Shown here piece after piece: positions 35,179 through 43,544 of a stretch of 64,000 nt of DNA. Made by a program: the position numbers and the translations under genes. Origin of the DNA: Akkermansiaceae bacterium UBA956 (GTDB lineage: Bacteria > Verrucomicrobiota > Verrucomicrobiia > Verrucomicrobiales > Akkermansiaceae); NCBI GenBank assembly GCA_002293145.1, contig DBCO01000010.1, forward strand, positions 1 to 64,000. The letters are read 5' to 3'. Under the pieces are notes generated by a model. It was not told the origin of the DNA. It saw nothing but the letters and a program-made list of their open reading frames with translations, and searched no databases. Each line of letters starts with the position of its first letter. Position 1 is the stretch's first letter.

Positions 35179-35715
35179 TTATCGTGCAGAAACAGTGATG
35201 GCGTGCTCTTCGTAGCGTATACTGCAATCGGAATTACTGGCGATGTAGTTGAGGATTTGTGATGCAGGAACGTTGTCCAGCTTGAGTGTAATGGTTTTGC
35301 TATCGAGCTTTTTGTTTTTATCGCTGATCACGAAATTTGGCGAAAATAATTTTCCGCTAGCATCACCGATTAAGGTGGTAAGAGTATCGAGACATTCGTC
35401 GACGGTTGCTCCTGAAAAGTCTACTGAAGCGATCTTAGTACGCTGCATTTTCAGTTGACGAGCGCGCGCAGCATATTTTTCGCGATTGAGCGTAAGTTGG
35501 CTGAGTTGATAACGAGCTTGTGGATGCTGAGGTTGGGCCTTGAGGATGGCACGCAGGTTGCGCTCGGCCTTTGCGACGTCGCCTTCGTTCATTGCGTGGA
35601 TGCCTTGTGCGTAGAGATCCGTGATGGTTACGGGTTTGCGTACAGTTGCGGTTTGAGTTTGCCCATAGTTCATGGTGCAGACTGAGAGCAGGATCAATGC
35701 AATGGTGTTTTTCAT
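35179..35715 (-). CDS. Exported TPR protein with secretin-type (STN-like) domain
   Basis: The 178-residue protein has a signal peptide (KNTIALILLSVCTMNYGQ) and a TPR region (LYAQGIHAMNEGDVAKAERNLRAILKAQPQHPQARYQLSQL). An STN-like C-terminus follows (VDFSGATVDECLDTLTTLIG, then ITLKLDNVPASQILNYIASNSDCSIRYEEHAITV). STN domains occur at the start of secretins and TonB receptors. This short form has no pore domain, so it may be a periplasmic adapter. It is first of three tightly spaced genes (TPR, SDR, lipoprotein). Confidence 0.7.
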   Translation of the reverse strand: MKNTIALILLSVCTMNYGQTQTATVRKPVTITDLYAQGIHAMNEGDVAKAERNLRAILKAQPQHPQARYQLSQLTLNREKYAARARQLKMQRTKIASVDFSGATVDECLDTLTTLIGDASGKLFSPNFVISDKNKKLDSKTITLKLDNVPASQILNYIASNSDCSIRYEEHAITVSAR

Positions 35716-35794
35716 GGTGTTTTGTGTGGATACCGTTTTTCCTGTATCCATTTACACATTAGCGAAAAAAGAGATGGATGGCAAGGAGAAATAA

Positions 35795-37684
35795 TTAAGG
35801 CAAATCGGGTAGATTGGCGCTGGCTTGTTGCTCGCGTTTCTCAATCCAGATGGCTAGCAGGGCGATGTCGGCGGGGGTCAGTCCGCTGATGCGTGCCGCC
35901 TGGCCGAGGGTTAGTGGCTTGATTTGTTCCAGACGTGATTTTGCCTCAGCTTTCATGCCGTGAATGGCTGCGTAATCGACCCAACTTGGAATGACTTTGG
36001 ATTCTTGGCGCTGCATGCGATCAATCTGCACTTGCTGGCGATCAAGGTGACCAGCGTACTTTACTTCGGTTTCGATGATCGGCCAGAGGTCGAGCGGATA
36101 GCGTTTTTGCCATTCTTCGGGCAGCGTCTGCCAAGTGTTTTCGATGCGGCGGAACCAGAGATCGAGTTTAATTCCTTCGTGATTGGTCTTAGGAATCCAG
36201 GCAAGAGCTTCATCGAGCTGACGAATTTTTTCCTCCGTTCGTGTGATGCGTTCTTCAGTAACGAGGCCGATTTTGGCGGCGAGTGGCGTTAGGCGGAGAT
36301 CAGCATTGTCTTGGCGGAGTAGTAGTCGATATTCGGCACGACTGGTAAACATGCGATAGGGTTCGGTACAACCACGAGTAACGAGATCATCGATCATCAC
36401 GCCAAGATAGGCTTCATTGCGTCCGAGCACGAAGGCGGGTTGAGCGAGAACTTTCAATGCGGCATTGGTTCCGGCAATGAGCCCCTGCCCTGCTGCCTCC
36501 TCATACCCAGAGGTGCCATTGATTTGTCCTGCGAAATACAATCCAGAAATTCTTTTGGTTTCGAGCGTTGGATAAAGCTGGGTTGGTGGGCAGTAGTCGT
36601 ATTCTACGGCATAGCCAGGACGCATGATCTCGCAGCGTTCTAGCCCAGGAATGGTGCGCAGAAACGCGAGTTGCACCGCATACGGAAGAGAGGTGGATAC
36701 GCCGTTGACGTAGAACTCGTTGGTGTGCCGACCTTCAGGCTCAAGGTAAATCTGGTGGCGCTCTTTTTCGGCAAAACGCACGACCTTGTCCTCGATCGAA
36801 GGACAATAGCGAGGTCCAACCCCCTCGATGATGCCGCAATACATCGGCGATTGATCGAGATTGCCGCGAATGATATCGTGGGTAGATTGATTGGTGTAGG
36901 TCATGAAACAGGGCATTTGTTCCACGTGGAACATTTTATCTGCCCAAGGATTGAGGGTAAAGATATCGTTTTCCTCGCGTCCGATGGTATCGTAGAGGTA
37001 ACTAAAGTGAGGGACTGGGTTATCTCCGCCCTGCACTTCGCAGTGCTCGAGTTCGAGAGAGCGGCCATTGAGTCGGCATGGGGTGCCGGTTTTGAAGCGT
37101 TCGACGGTAAATCCGAGATCTTTGAGGCTATCGCTGACAGTGGAGCTAGCGTCACCCATGCGTCCACCTTTTTCGTTTTTCAGGCCAACGTGCATTAGTC
37201 CACGCATGAAAGTACCTGCGCTAAGGATTACTGATTTAGTGCGGAACTGCATACCGAGGCTGGTGGTGATTCCAGTGATTTCGTCGTTCTCGACGAGCAG
37301 TGATCCTACGTTGCCTTGGTGTAGATCGAGATTTGGTGTGTTTTCTAGCAGCCATTTCATGCGAAACTGATAGGCTTTTTTGTCGCATTGTGCACGCGGA
37401 GCGCGAGCGCTGGGGCCTTTGCTGGCATTAAGCATTCGCCACTGGATGGCGGTGGCGTCGGTATTGAGCGCCATGGCTCCACCGAGCGCATCAATTTCTC
37501 TAACCATGTGCCCTTTGGCGAGGCCGCCGATGGCGGGGTTGCAACTCATCTGCCCGATGGTATCGAGATTCTGGGTGAGCATGGCAACTTGGCATCCGAT
37601 GCGAGCAGCTGCTAATGCGGCTTCGATTCCGGCATGGCCTGCGCCGATGACGAGGACATCGTAGTATTTGGGATAAACGAACAT
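35795..37684 (-). CDS. mnmG: tRNA uridine-5-carboxymethylaminomethyl modification enzyme MnmG
   Basis: The 629-residue FAD enzyme, with MnmE, builds the cmnm5 group at U34 of tRNAs. It has the FAD motif DVLVIGAGHAGIEAALAAARIGC, the Cys-containing GQMSCNPAIGGLAKGHMVREIDALGG, the late GLYFAGQINGTSGYEEAAGQGLIAGTNAAL and the C-terminal helical domain ending SGLTPADIALLAIWIE. ATG 37684 lies at the usual distance before the FAD motif. One parS palindrome lies inside it (it encodes MFHVEQ) and another just upstream. rsmG, parA and parB, its frequent neighbours, are absent. Confidence 0.96.
   Translation of the reverse strand: MFVYPKYYDVLVIGAGHAGIEAALAAARIGCQVAMLTQNLDTIGQMSCNPAIGGLAKGHMVREIDALGGAMALNTDATAIQWRMLNASKGPSARAPRAQCDKKAYQFRMKWLLENTPNLDLHQGNVGSLLVENDEITGITTSLGMQFRTKSVILSAGTFMRGLMHVGLKNEKGGRMGDASSTVSDSLKDLGFTVERFKTGTPCRLNGRSLELEHCEVQGGDNPVPHFSYLYDTIGREENDIFTLNPWADKMFHVEQMPCFMTYTNQSTHDIIRGNLDQSPMYCGIIEGVGPRYCPSIEDKVVRFAEKERHQIYLEPEGRHTNEFYVNGVSTSLPYAVQLAFLRTIPGLERCEIMRPGYAVEYDYCPPTQLYPTLETKRISGLYFAGQINGTSGYEEAAGQGLIAGTNAALKVLAQPAFVLGRNEAYLGVMIDDLVTRGCTEPYRMFTSRAEYRLLLRQDNADLRLTPLAAKIGLVTEERITRTEEKIRQLDEALAWIPKTNHEGIKLDLWFRRIENTWQTLPEEWQKRYPLDLWPIIETEVKYAGHLDRQQVQIDRMQRQESKVIPSWVDYAAIHGMKAEAKSRLEQIKPLTLGQAARISGLTPADIALLAIWIEKREQQASANLPDLP
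36918..36933. promoter_or_regulatory. parS site (ParB binding) inside mnmG
   Basis: TGTTCCACGTGGAACA is a perfect 16-bp palindrome and a parS variant known from other bacteria. It is read in mnmG as Met-Phe-His-Val-Glu-Gln. It would nucleate ParB for chromosome segregation. Confidence 0.85.
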
Positions 37685-37749
37685 AGAGTGAGTGGGCACA
37701 TGGTATAGCACGATTGAGGCAGGCGTGCCAGAGCTAATTATGGTTCGAT

Positions 37750-37765
37750 TGTTCCACGTGGAACA
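37750..37765. promoter_or_regulatory. parS site (ParB binding) between cdd and mnmG
   Basis: A second, identical perfect palindrome TGTTCCACGTGGAACA lies 832 bases from the first, in the gap between mnmG and cdd. Two exact copies are very unlikely by chance. Confidence 0.88.
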
Positions 37766-37767
37766 TT

Positions 37768-38154
37768 TTATCGATTGAGAATACCTGCGCTGCTCCGTGG
37801 AAGCAACTCATCGAGCGTGAATAGAATTTGTTCTGTTCGGTTACAGAGGAGGATTTCCTGTATGCCAAATTCCGCCATCACTTGGCGGCAGGCACCGCAC
37901 GGTGAGACCGGGGTATTTGTATCGGCAACGATGGCGATGCGGATAATTTTTTTTGCTCCTTCAGCTATTGCTGCACCGATTGCTACACGTTCAGCGCAAT
38001 TGGTCAACCCGAAGGATAGGTTTTCGACATTGCACCCGCTGTAGATGTTTCCGGACTCTGATTCGATGGCGGCTCCTACCTGAAATTTGGAGTAGGGTGC
38101 GTAGGCATTCGCGCGGGCAATCCAGGCTTTGTTGATGAGAGTGTCCCAAGTCAT
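37768..38154 (-). CDS. cdd: Cytidine deaminase
   Basis: The 128-residue enzyme deaminates cytidine and deoxycytidine for pyrimidine salvage. It has PYSKFQVGAAIESESGNIYSGCNVENLSFGLTNCAERVAI, with CAE giving the first zinc Cys and the catalytic Glu, and VSPCGACRQVMAEF with the two other zinc Cys residues. The length fits the tetrameric form. ATG 38154 is chosen; a longer open frame would run into the divergent gene. Confidence 0.94.
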   Translation of the reverse strand: MTWDTLINKAWIARANAYAPYSKFQVGAAIESESGNIYSGCNVENLSFGLTNCAERVAIGAAIAEGAKKIIRIAIVADTNTPVSPCGACRQVMAEFGIQEILLCNRTEQILFTLDELLPRSSAGILNR

Positions 38155-38239
38155 GGTGGTAGCATAGCATGACGTTATGGAAAAAGGAAATGATGAAATT
38201 TCGCTCGCAATGATGACAATTCTATGGCATTGAGTGCTC

Positions 38240-38806
38240 ATGCGTCGTTGGTTTCCATTCGTAGGTCTTTTTGTGGTATTGGTCCTGTTTCGGTTAATCG
38301 GAGCTTGGCAGGGATGGGCTTTGTCTCCCCTGCCCGCATTGTTTCTCTTGAGCTTCGTGTTTTTACCGGGTCGTGGTCGGTGGTTGTTTCCTCTGGCTGC
38401 CTGGGTGGTTACGGATCCATTGTTGAATGCCTTCTATGGCTACCCGATGTTGACATGGGATCATCTTGGGATCGTTGCAGGTTTGGCCTCGATGTTGGTA
38501 TTGGTTCCATGGATGCAGCGGGATGCATCATGGTTACGAGGCTTGCTCGGTAGCCTGATGGCAGCGGTGTTATTTTATTTTATCGCTAATACAATTTCGT
38601 TTTTCACGCTGCCTCAGTTTTATGCACGCAGCGGGGAGGGTTTTTTACAGGCTCAATGGACGGGCCCCCCTGGGCTGGGTCCTACGTGGGTTTTCCTGCG
38701 CAATTCTTGCCTATCGAATGTTGTGTTCTCCGCGATATTTCTCCTTGCGCTTCGCCCTCTTTTCCCTAAATTCTCGGTTCGCGTGCCAGCCTCTGAGCTG
38801 ATCTGA
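38240..38806 (+). CDS. Integral membrane protein, DUF6580-like
   Basis: The 188-residue protein has five to six hydrophobic segments, including FPFVGLFVVLVLFRLIGAW, ALSPLPALFLLSFVFLPG, WLFPLAAWVVTDPLLNAFYGYP and GLLGSLMAAVLFYFIANTISFF. The pattern resembles DUF6580 / ECF-transporter S-component-like proteins, but I cannot name a substrate. ATG 38240 or GTG 38234 are both possible starts. It is divergent from cdd and lies 26 bases before pdhA, so it may be cotranscribed with the PDH genes. Confidence 0.6.
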   Translation: MRRWFPFVGLFVVLVLFRLIGAWQGWALSPLPALFLLSFVFLPGRGRWLFPLAAWVVTDPLLNAFYGYPMLTWDHLGIVAGLASMLVLVPWMQRDASWLRGLLGSLMAAVLFYFIANTISFFTLPQFYARSGEGFLQAQWTGPPGLGPTWVFLRNSCLSNVVFSAIFLLALRPLFPKFSVRVPASELI

Positions 38807-38832
38807 ATATTTCATTTTCCCATCACACCGTT

Positions 38833-39915
38833 ATGTCATTTTCTGCCTCTACTTTCAATCGTTTGGACTTTGCCACATCGCCTATCAATCGCGCGCTCAG
38901 TTCAGAGAATAAGATCGAATTGCTCACCACGATGATTCGAATTCGTCGTTTCGAGCAAGCGGCACTGAAATATTACAACGCAGGCCGGATTGGTGGATTT
39001 CTTCACCTCTACATCGGACAAGAGTCGGTAGCTACGGGTACTATCTCGTTATGTGGTGCGAACGATCACAATATCACAGCTTATCGTTGTCACGGCCATG
39101 CTCTGGCGAGTGGCATGAACATGAACGAGTGCATGGCTGAGCTTTTTGGCAAGGCCACGGGGTCTGCGAAAGGCAAAGGTGGTTCGATGCATTTGTTTGC
39201 TCCTGACAAAAACTTCTGGGGCGGTCATGGTATCGTCGCTGGTCAAACTCCTCTTGGCCTTGGTCTTGCTTATGGCCTGAAATACAAAGGCCTCCCAGGT
39301 GCTGCGCTGTGCTACATGGGTGATGGTGCCGTTAACCAAGGTGCTTACCATGAGTCCTTGAATTTAGCATCGCTGCTTGAACTGCCTGTTGTCTATATTA
39401 TCGAAAATAATGGTTATTCGATGGGCACATCACAAAAGCGTTCCTCGGCGTATCGCGGATGTCTCGCACAACGGGCAGAAGCTTATGACATGGAGTGGGA
39501 TTTGATCGATGGCTCGGACATCTATGAAGTGCGTGCGAAAACTCATATTGCCATGGAACGTGCGCGCGCAGAGTGCCGCCCAACCGTGTTGGAGATATCC
39601 ACCTACCGCTACTACGGCCACAGTGTAGCCGATGCAAACGCGAAAAAGTACCGTTCACCTGAGGAAATCGAGAATTATAAAAACAACCACGATCCTATCA
39701 ACACCTTCCGCACACGACTCCTCCAAGAAGGTGTTTTGACGCAAGAGAAAGCGGATCAAATTGAGCAATCTGCTAAAGAAGAAGCAGCTGCCTCTGTTGT
39801 CTTTGCAGATCAATCTCCCGCCCCTTCCGTTGAATCGATCATGGATGATGTCTACTGGGAAGTGGATAACAAAACCATCGCAGGTCAAACAGGCCGCCAT
39901 TTTTTCAACGACTGA
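38833..39915 (+). CDS. pdhA: Pyruvate dehydrogenase E1 component, alpha subunit
   Basis: The 360-residue subunit has the opening IRRFEQAALKYYNAGRIGGFLHLYIGQESVATG, the TPP motif ALCYMGDGAVNQGAYHESLNLASLLELPVVYIIENNGYSMGT, and the phosphorylation-loop-like TYRYYGHSVADANAKKYRSPEEI. It decarboxylates pyruvate with TPP together with the beta subunit encoded 72 bases downstream. The family also includes branched-chain and acetoin dehydrogenases; pyruvate fits the neighbours best. Confidence 0.92.
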   Translation: MSFSASTFNRLDFATSPINRALSSENKIELLTTMIRIRRFEQAALKYYNAGRIGGFLHLYIGQESVATGTISLCGANDHNITAYRCHGHALASGMNMNECMAELFGKATGSAKGKGGSMHLFAPDKNFWGGHGIVAGQTPLGLGLAYGLKYKGLPGAALCYMGDGAVNQGAYHESLNLASLLELPVVYIIENNGYSMGTSQKRSSAYRGCLAQRAEAYDMEWDLIDGSDIYEVRAKTHIAMERARAECRPTVLEISTYRYYGHSVADANAKKYRSPEEIENYKNNHDPINTFRTRLLQEGVLTQEKADQIEQSAKEEAAASVVFADQSPAPSVESIMDDVYWEVDNKTIAGQTGRHFFND

Positions 39916-39987
39916 TCGCACTACTATAAATCTAGTAATTTCTGATCATACATGCACTTTTATTATTTTACACTTTCACACTGATCT

Positions 39988-40971
39988 ATGCGCACATTGA
40001 CATACAGAGAAGCACTTCGCGAAGGAATGGACGAAGAATTAGCCCGCGATGAAAACGTCGTGCTGATGGGCGAAGAAGTTGCCCAGTATAACGGTGCTTA
40101 CAAAGTCACCGAGGGACTTTGGAAAAAATGGGGTGACAAGCGAATCGTCGATACTCCGATATCCGAGGCTGGATTTATTGGCATGGGTATTGGCGCCTCA
40201 ATGCTAGGCGTACGCCCCGTCATGGAACTTATGTTCTGGTCGTTCCACTCGGTAGCTTTTGACCAACTTGTGAGCAACGCTGCCTGTGTGCGTTATATGT
40301 CCGGCGGTTTGATCAATTGCCCGATCGTGGTGCGTGGTCCTGCCAATGGCGGCACCGCAGTGGGTGCGACACACTCACACATTCCGGAAGGATTGTTTGC
40401 TGCATTTCCCGGTCTTAAAGTCGTCGCACCCGCGACACCTGCTGACGCTAAAGGTCTTATGAAGGCCGCCATTCGCGACAACGACCCCGTATTTTTCATG
40501 GAAAACACCTTGCTTTACGGAACGACTGGCCCTGTGCCTGATCCCTCCGAGGGCGATTTCGTGATCCCGCTTGGCGTCGCCGATCTCAAACGCGAAGGCA
40601 AAGATCTTTCGCTCATCGCTCATGGCCGTTCGGTAATCCATTGCTTGGAAGCCGCGGAAACACTGCAGCGCGAGCATGGGATATCTTGCGATGTGCTTGA
40701 TCTCCGGACCATTCGCCCGCTCGACCAAGAAGCGATTTTTGATAGCGTGCGCAAAACGCATCGCGTAGTATTGGTCGATGAATCCAAAGCTTTTGGCGGT
40801 GTATCTGCCATGGTTGCCACGCTTATCCAAGATCATTGCTTTGATGAGCTCGATGCTCCGATCAAGCGAGTCACTTCAATCGATGCCCCGGCGATCTACT
40901 CACCCTACGTCGAAAACGAGCAATTGCCCAACCCGCGCCGCATCGTTCAGCAAGTGTTGACGATTGCCTAA
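39988..40971 (+). CDS. pdhB: Pyruvate dehydrogenase E1 component, beta subunit
   Basis: The 327-residue subunit has RTLTYREALREGMDEELARDENVVLMGEEVAQYNGAYKVTEGL with the TPP Glu region. It also has ISEAGFIGMGIGASMLGVRPVMELMFWSF, the loop THSHIPEGLFAAFPGLKVVAPATPADAKGLMKAAIRDNDPVFFMEN, and the C-terminal VLDLRTIRPLDQEAI. It forms the alpha2beta2 E1 with the upstream product. Mitochondrial-type E1 beta shares this length. Confidence 0.94.
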   Translation: MRTLTYREALREGMDEELARDENVVLMGEEVAQYNGAYKVTEGLWKKWGDKRIVDTPISEAGFIGMGIGASMLGVRPVMELMFWSFHSVAFDQLVSNAACVRYMSGGLINCPIVVRGPANGGTAVGATHSHIPEGLFAAFPGLKVVAPATPADAKGLMKAAIRDNDPVFFMENTLLYGTTGPVPDPSEGDFVIPLGVADLKREGKDLSLIAHGRSVIHCLEAAETLQREHGISCDVLDLRTIRPLDQEAIFDSVRKTHRVVLVDESKAFGGVSAMVATLIQDHCFDELDAPIKRVTSIDAPAIYSPYVENEQLPNPRRIVQQVLTIA

Positions 40972-41060
40972 AAGATAGAAGAAACAAAAAGAATTTTTTT
41001 TGCAAAAATCATTTTCTGATTCATTTACCGCACCACTTATCGCTTCGAGTGATACCCGTT

Positions 41061-41366
41061 ATGAATCAACTTTTGCTGTCCCCATTACTTACCGCAACCG
41101 CTCTCGGTCTGTCCTGCTGCTGCTGCTTGTTCAGCAACAACAACAAGCGCTATGAAACTAAAGAGACCAAACTGGTTGGCCATAGAACTGTGACCAAAGA
41201 AGTTCAAGTTTCCGGTAAAGGCTCCAAAGCTTGCATGCTCACGAAGACTGTCACGGAAGAAACCCCTTCCTATAAGGAAGCTGTGATGAAAATGGCAACC
41301 GATCAAGGTTGCACTGTTAGTCCGCATATTGCCTTGGTTCCTAGCATGCGCCCGCTCGTGCCTTGA
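41061..41366 (+). CDS. Small Cys-rich lipoprotein-like protein between pdhB and E2
   Basis: The 101-residue product has an N-terminal hydrophobic stretch (QLLLSPLLTATALGLSCCCCLF) that could be a lipoprotein signal with one of four adjacent Cys as the anchor. The mature part is basic (NNNKRYETKETKLVGHRTVTKEVQVSGKGSKACMLTKTVTEETPSYKEAVMKMA). I do not recognise it. It lies between pdhB (89 bases) and the E2 gene (179 bases), an unusual place, and may have its own promoter. Confidence 0.6.
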   Translation: MNQLLLSPLLTATALGLSCCCCLFSNNNKRYETKETKLVGHRTVTKEVQVSGKGSKACMLTKTVTEETPSYKEAVMKMATDQGCTVSPHIALVPSMRPLVP

Positions 41367-41545
41367 GTAAATGGAGAGATTACTCTCATCATGGGATTTT
41401 CCTCAATTTACGCGCTATACTTCACAGCACGTTTTTTGATCCAGACAAAAAATCGCCAGCGCTTGATCTTTGACACAGAAAAAACTGGCATAACTCCCAA
41501 TCTTCGCCTAGGATTCCACCCGCTTCCAACAGATTTTTAGATACC

Positions 41546-42880
41546 ATGGCTGTAAATATTGAAATGCCCAAACTTTCGGACACAATGACCGAAGGAACGC
41601 TCCTTAAGTGGCACAAAAAAGTCGGAGATCGCGTCGAAATCGGAGACATCATTGCTGAGGTCGAGACCGATAAAGCTACCATGGAAATGGAAGCTTTCGA
41701 TGACGGAGTTCTCACGGCCATCAACATTCCCGAAGGTGGCAAAGCTACAATTGGTTCCGTGCTTGCCGTGCTCGATGGTAATGATGTTGTTTCTTCACCC
41801 GCCGCCGAATCAGCGACTGCTTCTACAGGTGCTCAGGTTGCCGCTGTCGCCAGTGCTGCAGTCGCTCAAGTCGTCGCCGCCGCCGCACCCGTCGTTCATG
41901 CCGCTGGTGAGCGCATCAAATCCTCTCCACTAGCTCGCAAAGTCGCGGCTACTCTGAATGTTGATCTGAATCAAATCGCAGGCTCCGGCCCTGGTGGTCG
42001 TATCGTGCGCCAAGACGTGGAAGCCGCATCGCAGTCCACTACTCAGGCTGCTGCATCTGCCCCCAAAGCTGCGTCATCCAGCGTTCTAGCCTCCGCTGCA
42101 GCTGCTCTTGCCGCTGCATCGAAATCACGTGCAACGTCGCCTGCATCTGCTCCAACCCCAGTTGCTGCGATTCTTCCCGTTGCGAAAGCCGAAGATCAAA
42201 TCATCGAGCTTTCCTCGCTGCGCAAAATCATTGCCAGCCGTTTGTTGACCTCCAAGCAAACGATTCCTCATTTCTATCTGCATGTTGAGGCCGATGCCGC
42301 GCCGCTCATGAGCCTGCGCAAGCAAATCAACGATCAAGCATCGACAACCACCGGCAACAAGTATTCCGTCAACGACTTCATCATGAAGGCCTTGATCAAT
42401 GCCACGATGGCGGTGCCTGCGATCAATTCTTCCTTCGCTGGTGATCACATCGTGCGCTTCGGTTCCGTTGGTCTCTCCGTTGCTATCGCCATCGAAGACG
42501 GCCTCGTCACTCCTGTAGTAAAAAATGCCGAAACCAAGTCCTTGCTGCAAATCTCTCGCGAGGTGAAAGATTTCGCCGTTCGTGCGAAAGATCGCAAATT
42601 GCGTCCGGACGAATTCGACGGTGGTACGATTACCATTTCGAATCTCGGCGCTTGGGGCATCGAGTCCTTTGACGCCATCGTCAATCCACCACAGGCCGCG
42701 ATTCTTTCGGTAGGCGCGGTCATCGAAAAACCCGTGGTGAAAAACGGGCAAATTGTCGTTGGCCAACGCATCAACCTCGGCCTGAGCTGCGACCACCGCG
42801 TTGTCGATGGCGCTATCGCTGCCGCATTCCTCAGTGAGGTGAAAAAACTCATCGAGAGCCCAGCGCTGATGCTGGTTTGA
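41546..42880 (+). CDS. pdhC: Pyruvate dehydrogenase E2 (dihydrolipoamide acetyltransferase)
   Basis: The 444-residue enzyme has one N-terminal lipoyl domain (VEIGDIIAEVETDKATMEMEAFDDG, lipoylated K43), a long Ala-rich linker, and the E1/E3-binding domain (SSPLARKVAATLNVDLNQIAGSGPGGRIVRQDVE). A second Ala/Ser-rich linker and the catalytic domain with GLSCDHRVVDGAIAAAFL follow, the His and Asp being catalytic. It transfers acetyl groups to CoA. The E3 gene (lpd) is not in the window. Confidence 0.94.
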   Translation: MAVNIEMPKLSDTMTEGTLLKWHKKVGDRVEIGDIIAEVETDKATMEMEAFDDGVLTAINIPEGGKATIGSVLAVLDGNDVVSSPAAESATASTGAQVAAVASAAVAQVVAAAAPVVHAAGERIKSSPLARKVAATLNVDLNQIAGSGPGGRIVRQDVEAASQSTTQAAASAPKAASSSVLASAAAALAAASKSRATSPASAPTPVAAILPVAKAEDQIIELSSLRKIIASRLLTSKQTIPHFYLHVEADAAPLMSLRKQINDQASTTTGNKYSVNDFIMKALINATMAVPAINSSFAGDHIVRFGSVGLSVAIAIEDGLVTPVVKNAETKSLLQISREVKDFAVRAKDRKLRPDEFDGGTITISNLGAWGIESFDAIVNPPQAAILSVGAVIEKPVVKNGQIVVGQRINLGLSCDHRVVDGAIAAAFLSEVKKLIESPALMLV

Positions 42881-43071
42881 TGGTTCACTGGTCACTGGTA
42901 TGAAATGTTCACAGCTTTTCCACTCCATAAGGAAGGGATTTTCTGAGGCGAAGAAAGACCGGATTGAAGAATGGTCAGGGCTAAAAACTCAGGGTTTTTG
43001 GTTAGGATGGTTTAAGGTAAACGCGTCCTGGCCGATCATTTTTTCTTTAGTTTATGTGGGCTTTGCTGCGT

Positions 43072-43257
43072 TCAAAGGTGAGCCAACGATGATCCGTGCT
43101 GCAGGACTTGATAGCTCCGTTCGCCTGCATTTTTGCGAATGGCCGATGCTTGATCAAAAATGATCTTCCATGCCGCATTATCGGCAACTTCGTGAATGAT
43201 AAGAACGTAGGGAATGGTGATTGGATTTGTGGTGAAGCGATTGTAATCCGCTTTATT
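43072..43257 (-). pseudogene. Fragment resembling an ABM/Dabb-type small protein
   Basis: On the minus strand, NPITIPYVLIIHEVADNAAWKIIFDQASAIRKNAGERSYQVL reads like the first two-thirds of a small ferredoxin-like monooxygenase-type protein. The frame ends at a TGA (43072-43074) after HGSSLAHL, where the family would go on. No start codon precedes it before the in-frame TAG at 43258-43260. I therefore call a remnant. The family name is a weak guess. Confidence 0.35.
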
Positions 43258-43544
43258 CTAAGCACTATTGGAATTTTATCAAGAAATGGATTGCCGTTTT
43301 TGAGTCATCTGTTGTTAGTTATTCATTCGCGCAAGAGGATGAAGTTTGAAAGACTTCTCACAAAGCGGTTAGCAATGACCGCCAAACATTGCTGCCAAAC
43401 CAGTCGAAAGGCCGGGGAGGCAGCGGCGCATGTCCAAAGCTGTTGCTCCCGTGGTGGCAGTGAAAGGCCGTTGCAGTTGTCTTTGTGCAACTCTTTCACT
43501 CCCCGCCCACCTATGCGGATTTTCTCCCCAATTTCTCTCCGCTC

